Assembly: GCA_013330155.1 (NCBI GenBank)
Contig: DUIU01000032.1
Location: forward strand, 1-9,117
Origin: Candidatus Poseidonia sp.
GTDB lineage: Archaea; Thermoplasmatota; Poseidoniia; Poseidoniales; Poseidoniaceae
Reading direction: 5' to 3'
Length of the DNA stretch: 9,117 bases
Shown: positions 6,175-9,117 of the stretch, in pieces
Layout: every line of letters begins with the position of its first letter
How positions within the stretch are numbered: position 1 is the stretch's first letter
Made by a program: the position numbers and the translations under genes
The notes under the pieces: model-generated
Database searches by the model: none
Seen by the model: the letters and a program-made list of their open reading frames with translations, nothing else
Told to the model about the DNA's origin: nothing

Positions 6175-7182
6175 TCAGCGCCGTGGCGGTGGTTGTTTGT
6201 GGGCCTCTCGAATGGCCTCAACGCGTTCCTCCACCTTGACGACATCGTCCTCGGTCCAAGCCGTTCCTTCAAAGGCGTCAATCTTGGCAGCGATGCTGAT
6301 TTTTCCAGCGAGCATACGAGCGATTTTCCCTCGCACCCAGCGAGGTGAGCGGCTGATCCAAGGGTGCATGAAGATATGACCGTGTTTGGGAGAGGGGGCA
6401 CCGGTTTTCAAGTGATGGAAAAAGGCCTTTTCAGCCCCAAGAATTTGAACCGTGCCTGAGGGCAAGCGAGCCAATCGGGCCCGTCCATGCGCTTCAACGC
6501 ACAATCGAGCGGCGAGCAAAGGCCCAACCAGAGCCGAAACGGAGGGAAGGTGTGAATCGGCCAGTTGACGCAACGCGTGTTCCATTCGGTCCAAACGGCC
6601 ATTGGCACTGGCTGTGCTTTCGGCCCATTCCTTGACCGTTCGCCATTCGAGTTCGGTGGGAAGTTCGGCTGGAACCTCGATCTCCATAGCGACGGCGAAA
6701 GCCTCGGGAGCATCACTGTTGGCCACCGCACGGACGTAGGCAGCACGGTCGCCCACCGTAGACAACGGGAAAAACAAGCCTGCCCATTCAATGAGGCGAG
6801 ACTCCATCGTCAAATGGCTGGCTCGAAGTTCATCGCTTCCACGAACGAGGTGTTCCAAACGACGGTCCGGGTCACTTGCCGCAGCCTGTACACCTTCCAC
6901 CGCCAGTCGAAGGGCAGCAGCATCAGCGATGGTTTGCTGCTCTGGAGAGGGGAGCGGCCATTCAGCTTCGGGCAATTCGGGGTCTCCGTGGACGCAAAGT
7001 TTCGCTTCAGGAAAGCGTTCGTGAAGTTCCCTTGCTTCTCGAATGGGTTGTCCGGAGGCGATGAGACGAAGCCGTTCAACAACGGCATGTTCGGTCATAT
7101 GACCGTCCCACTGCATGACATCAACAAGGTGGCCATGCTCGTCGACAACGGCAGCAGCCTGCCAATCGTACCACAACCACAT
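6175..7182 (-). CDS. nop5: Nop5 (Nop56/58-like) core protein of box C/D sRNP
   Basis: The scaffold protein that bridges L7Ae-bound guide RNA and fibrillarin. The NOP domain is easy to see at residues 214-304: SVSALVGPLLAARL, then LPSGTVQILGAEKAFFHHLK, SPKHGHIFMHPWISRSPRW and RGKIARMLAGKISIAAKID. The N-terminal domain (about 1-110), which binds fibrillarin, and the central helical coiled-coil region are more divergent. At 335 residues it is shorter than many archaeal Nop5 proteins and ends in a short Pro/Arg tail rather than a long Lys/Glu tail. Two starts are possible: GTG at 7188 and ATG at 7182. ATG is chosen because GGAGG at 7190-7194 lies seven bases before it but is almost on top of the GTG. 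It is the first gene of the nop5-flpA-fpg operon. Confidence 0.94.
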   Translation of the reverse strand: MWLWYDWQAAAVVDEHGHLVDVMQWDGHMTEHAVVERLRLIASGQPIREARELHERFPEAKLCVHGDPELPEAEWPLPSPEQQTIADAAALRLAVEGVQAAASDPDRRLEHLVRGSDELRASHLTMESRLIEWAGLFFPLSTVGDRAAYVRAVANSDAPEAFAVAMEIEVPAELPTELEWRTVKEWAESTASANGRLDRMEHALRQLADSHLPSVSALVGPLLAARLCVEAHGRARLARLPSGTVQILGAEKAFFHHLKTGAPSPKHGHIFMHPWISRSPRWVRGKIARMLAGKISIAAKIDAFEGTAWTEDDVVKVEERVEAIREAHKQPPPRR

Positions 7183-7183
7183 A

Positions 7184-7239
7184 CCCACCCCTCCACGCCT
7201 TTGATTTTGACCCTTCCCCTTCCCTCAGCGGGATTTCCC
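7184..7239 (-). other. G-tract-rich leader of nop5
   Basis: Six runs of three or four Gs occur on the minus strand (coding strand of nop5) in 56 bp, at 7237-7239, 7222-7224, 7216-7219, 7211-7213, 7188-7191 and 7184-7186. The middle three are separated by only two bases each. The last two runs flank the ATG-proximal ribosome site. A G-quadruplex is possible in principle; nothing in the sequence proves it. Confidence 0.4.
7190..7194 (-). promoter_or_regulatory. Ribosome-binding site of nop5
   Basis: GGAGG on the minus strand, seven bases before ATG 7182. It decides the start in favour of ATG over the GTG at 7188. The leader around it is strikingly purine- and G-rich. Confidence 0.6.
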
Positions 7240-7277
7240 ACTGCAGAGCGCAAATACATCATTTTATTGCGCCATAG

Positions 7278-7286
7278 TATATATAT
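7278..7286 (+). promoter_or_regulatory. TATA box of tfs
   Basis: TATATATAT centred at 7282, 25 bp before the ATG at 7307. This is the expected archaeal TATA-to-start distance, so transcription should begin at or next to the ATG and the mRNA should be leaderless. No ribosome site is seen before the ATG, in agreement. Confidence 0.65.
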
Positions 7287-7306
7287 CGGAATCAGCAGGC
7301 TCTCCT

Positions 7307-7657
7307 ATGTTTTGCCCAAAATGCGGAACTCTTTCTTTCCCAACCCCTTCTGGTGACATCACGTGTACCAATTACAAATGCGGGTACAAAGGGCCAGCCA
7401 ACCTCAAGACCAAGATCGGTGGAAAGGAAGTTGACCTCTCCAAGGCCACCTCAAGCACGAAGGTCGAATCCCGAGATTATGAAGTGATCAAAGATTCTGA
7501 CAACATGCAAGGAATTCTGACCAAAGGAGACTACATGTGCCCCAAGTGTGATTGCATTGAAGTCTATGCCTATCTTGAGCAGACACGTTCCTCTGACGAA
7601 CCAGAAACACGTATGCTCACCTGCAAAGAATGCGGGAACGGCTGGCGTGAGTACTGA
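7307..7657 (+). CDS. tfs: Transcription factor S (TFIIS-like transcript cleavage factor)
   Basis: A 116-residue protein of typical TFS length with two zinc ribbons. The N-terminal one uses C3, C6, C20 and C25 (MFCPKCG...C-x4-C). The C-terminal one uses C78, C81, C106 and C109 and carries the loop QTRSSDEPET, whose acidic pair D97-E98 reaches into the RNA polymerase active site and stimulates cleavage of backtracked RNA. The protein ends WREY as usual for the family. The linker (about 28-75) is Lys/Ser-rich and variable. It is transcribed from its own TATA box, divergently from nop5, and converges with pcna with 2 bp between the stop codons. Confidence 0.96.
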   Translation: MFCPKCGTLSFPTPSGDITCTNYKCGYKGPANLKTKIGGKEVDLSKATSSTKVESRDYEVIKDSDNMQGILTKGDYMCPKCDCIEVYAYLEQTRSSDEPETRMLTCKECGNGWREY

Positions 7658-7659
7658 AC

Positions 7660-8400
7660 TCAGTAATCCGATTCAACACGCGGTGCTAGGAAGTAGAGCA
7701 CTTCTGCTGCACCATCGTTAAACGTAAACTCAAGGCTGAGCGGGAAGCTTTCCCCAAAGCCCAACTTGACGGTGCCCAGCGAGCCAAACACCTTTGAGAG
7801 CGGCACGAGATACGTCAAGGAGTATTGGCTTCGTGCTGGCTTCGAACAGCTCAGAGACTCAAGTTCGTCCTTGGAAAAACTGACCGTAACGGAATCCGTC
7901 TGGCCTTGAACGTGAACCGTGAAGGAATTGGCATCAACGCTGAAGTTGACCAAGTCGCCAACCTGCTTGGCAGCGCGCAGGGCTTGAGCGAGCGAAGCTC
8001 CGTTGATTTCAATGCTGGATGGGATGTCAATGTTGGGGAGATTCGGAGAATTCACCGTGCTTGGGTCGAGCGGTCGAATGTTTCGGTCAATCTTCCCAAG
8101 GTTCAGCGTCAACACACCGGAATCCTTGGTGTAGGCCATTTCAATCATGTCGTCTGCGCCACCAAGGCTGATGAGTTCCTTGACCTTGCGCAATTCAAGT
8201 GCCAGGTCATTTTCCTCAATTTCCCAGGTGTCAAATGCAGCGGCATCGACCTTCATGTCGATCATCGCAACGTGCGATGCATCCACCACCGTAGCCTGCA
8301 TTTTGTCTTCCTTGAACTCAAAGCGTGCGTCTTCGACAACCACGCCCAAAGTTTCAACGATTTTGTTCATCAAGTCCTGCCGGGCCGTGACGTTCAACAT
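7660..8400 (-). CDS. pcn: DNA polymerase sliding clamp (PCNA)
   Basis: A 246-residue PCNA of standard archaeal length that should form a homotrimeric ring around DNA and bind polymerase, FEN1, ligase and other clients. Seen in the sequence are VDASHVAMIDM (39-49), the connecting loop between the two halves (about 111-128, with PLDPSTVNSPNLPNIDIP), the second half with acidic strands, and the C-terminal LAPRVESDY, where client PIP motifs dock beside the connecting loop. ATG at 8400 is supported by GAGAGGG on the minus strand (8409-8415), eight bases upstream, and by a TATA-like stretch around 8441-8448. Unlike tfs and the lipoprotein gene it therefore seems to have a short leader. A cluster of inverted repeats lies just upstream of its promoter. 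Confidence 0.96.
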   Translation of the reverse strand: MLNVTARQDLMNKIVETLGVVVEDARFEFKEDKMQATVVDASHVAMIDMKVDAAAFDTWEIEENDLALELRKVKELISLGGADDMIEMAYTKDSGVLTLNLGKIDRNIRPLDPSTVNSPNLPNIDIPSSIEINGASLAQALRAAKQVGDLVNFSVDANSFTVHVQGQTDSVTVSFSKDELESLSCSKPARSQYSLTYLVPLSKVFGSLGTVKLGFGESFPLSLEFTFNDGAAEVLYFLAPRVESDY

Positions 8401-8408
8401 GAGTTCAT

Positions 8409-8448
8409 CCCTCTCTATGTCAAAAGGCCTTCGCGACGGCTTATGAAC
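8409..8448 (-). promoter_or_regulatory. Putative pcna promoter and ribosome site
   Basis: On the minus strand a TATA-like TTCATAAG lies at about 8441-8448, which predicts transcription start near 8418. GAGAGGG at 8409-8415 sits eight bases before the ATG. Together they give a leader of about 18 bases. The TATA match is modest. Confidence 0.35.
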
Positions 8449-8463
8449 TTAGCACAAATGAAG

Positions 8464-8520
8464 GCATGAACGGACGCGTTCATGCGCGGTTTCAAACACG
8501 ACCTCAATTCTCCGCGCATG
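8464..8520. repeat. Two overlapping inverted repeats between pcna and the lipoprotein gene
   Basis: First dyad: 8464-8472 (GCATGAACG) and 8477-8485 (CGTTCATGC), a perfect 9-bp match with a 4-bp spacer. Second dyad: 8481-8489 (CATGCGCGG) and 8512-8520 (CCGCGCATG), also a perfect 9-bp match, with a 22-bp spacer. They share bases 8481-8485. The cluster lies about 20 bp upstream of the likely pcna TATA box and ends 6 bp before the lipoprotein TATA box, a natural place for a regulator of either gene. Confidence 0.6.
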
Positions 8521-8526
8521 GAGAAG

Positions 8527-8534
8527 AATTATAC
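8527..8534 (+). promoter_or_regulatory. TATA box of the lipoprotein gene
   Basis: AATTATAC centred about 26 bp before the ATG at 8557, so a leaderless transcript is predicted, as for tfs. Confidence 0.55.
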
Positions 8535-8556
8535 GAATCAAGGGTCATTTCCAACC

Positions 8557-9117
8557 ATGAACCGAACCGTTCGAGTGATGACGGCTGTTTTGCTGACAAT
8601 GATGATGATGCTCTCCGGATGCCTTGGAGCGAATACAGACGATGGAAATGGAGGCGGTGGAATTATTCCAACGGCTCAGGGAAGTACAACCACGGTTGTG
8701 AACGGAAATTACCTCCCGATCGTCAACGCCTACCAAATCGGGCCCCTCTCGGAGAATGTCAGCTACAACAGCACCGGTTCTGGAACACTGCTTGGAATGA
8801 ACGTGTCCGTGTACCACAGCGCCATTGATCCGGACGGCACTACTCTTGCTATGGGTTGGGACACGAATCTCGACGGTATTGTTGACATCCCTGTTTCGGC
8901 TTCACAAGGATTCACTGTGCTTTACATTGCAATTTCTGAATGGAACACTGTGCCGGACACCAACAACAACTCGCAAATGGTGAGTATCGCATTCCACGCC
9001 ACCGATGCAAACGGCGGGAAGGATGTTGCTCTCCTTGACCTGCAATCACGCATTCCTGTCGGGCCTTGGTGGATGAGTCAGAATGGATTCTATGCCATGA
9101 GCGGAAAAGATGCACAA
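8557..9117 (+). CDS. Secreted lipoprotein, Gly-linker and calcium-loop-like motif (3' end missing)
   Basis: The frame is open to the window end; 187 residues are visible. The N-terminus is a classic lipoprotein signal: MNRTVR, a hydrophobic core with four Met in a row (residues 15-18, four ATG codons), then the lipobox LSGC with Cys22 as the lipid-anchored residue. A short acidic and Gly-rich linker (about 26-35) follows, as is common after lipoprotein cysteines. The rest is rich in Asn, Ser, Thr and Gly and looks beta-stranded. DTNLDGIVD at 102-110 fits the D-x-N-x-D-G-x-x-D spacing of EF-hand/dockerin-type calcium loops. I recognise no family; it may be a binding or structural protein on the outer face of the membrane. 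ATG 8557 is chosen for its TATA box 26 bp upstream. It is divergent from pcna. Confidence 0.85.
   Translation, partial: MNRTVRVMTAVLLTMMMMLSGCLGANTDDGNGGGGIIPTAQGSTTTVVNGNYLPIVNAYQIGPLSENVSYNSTGSGTLLGMNVSVYHSAIDPDGTTLAMGWDTNLDGIVDIPVSASQGFTVLYIAISEWNTVPDTNNNSQMVSIAFHATDANGGKDVALLDLQSRIPVGPWWMSQNGFYAMSGKDAQ

Noticed and set aside
7229..7239. GGGATTTCCC palindrome in the tfs/nop5 gap
   Set aside because: Short arms (4 bp) and explained by the G-tract bias of the nop5 leader; no second copy seen.
6565..7356. Long open frame (263 codons) on the + strand opposite nop5
   Set aside because: It is antisense to a clearly recognised Nop5, shows no family motif, and runs through the divergent promoter into tfs.
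8599..8610. Four ATG codons in a row as alternative starts or a slippage repeat
   Set aside because: They encode the Met run of the signal-peptide core; starting there would remove the basic N-terminus needed for export.
8466..8828. 120-codon + strand frame overlapping the lipoprotein start
   Set aside because: Out of frame with a clear lipoprotein signal peptide, and rich in Arg, Trp, His and Asn as expected of a shifted frame. Its start lies inside the inverted repeat.

Overview
The window reads as part of an archaeal chromosome, most likely a planktonic marine euryarchaeon of the Candidatus Poseidoniales (Marine Group II) type or a close relative. The archaeal assignment is firm. It rests on four information-processing genes of archaeal/eukaryotic type: the box C/D RNP proteins Nop5 and fibrillarin, transcript-cleavage factor TFS, and a PCNA sliding clamp. 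It is supported by TATA boxes about 25 bp upstream of start codons that lack leaders. The Marine Group II assignment is an inference from compact gene packing, acidic secreted proteins and a bacterial-looking Fpg.

Layout. Positions 3-2279 (+) hold the 3' part of a large secreted protein with one C-terminal membrane anchor and an acidic tail. Its second half resembles the CD36/LIMP-2 scavenger-receptor family. It ends at a good hairpin/T-run terminator (2304-2327). Next come a PPP-type (lambda/PrpA-like) metallophosphatase with a basic C-terminal extension (2397-3566), a 56-residue small protein (3689-3859) and a LysE/RhtB-type exporter (3902-4516). On the minus strand, nop5 (7182-6175), flpA (6162-5434) and fpg (5431-4517) form a tight operon. 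Its last stop codon directly abuts that of the exporter.

On the other side of a 124-bp divergent promoter region lies tfs (7307-7657, +). It converges with pcna (8400-7660, -) with only 2 bp between the stop codons. A second divergent region (8401-8556) carries two overlapping perfect 9-bp inverted repeats. It separates pcna from a lipoprotein gene (8557 to window end, +), which is cut off by the window.

How the genes fit together. nop5 and flpA encode the protein core that methylates rRNA under guide-RNA direction, and fpg, an oxidised-base glycosylase, appears to be transcribed with them. tfs and pcna are housekeeping transcription and replication factors. The two end genes and the exporter are cell-surface or transport functions. 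I see no rRNA, tRNA, CRISPR array, insertion sequence or prophage gene. I see no clear multi-gene defence or biosynthetic system. The most notable items are the possible archaeal CD36-like protein, the alphaproteobacterial-looking Fpg inside an archaeal RNP operon, the phosphatase extension, and the dyad cluster upstream of pcna.
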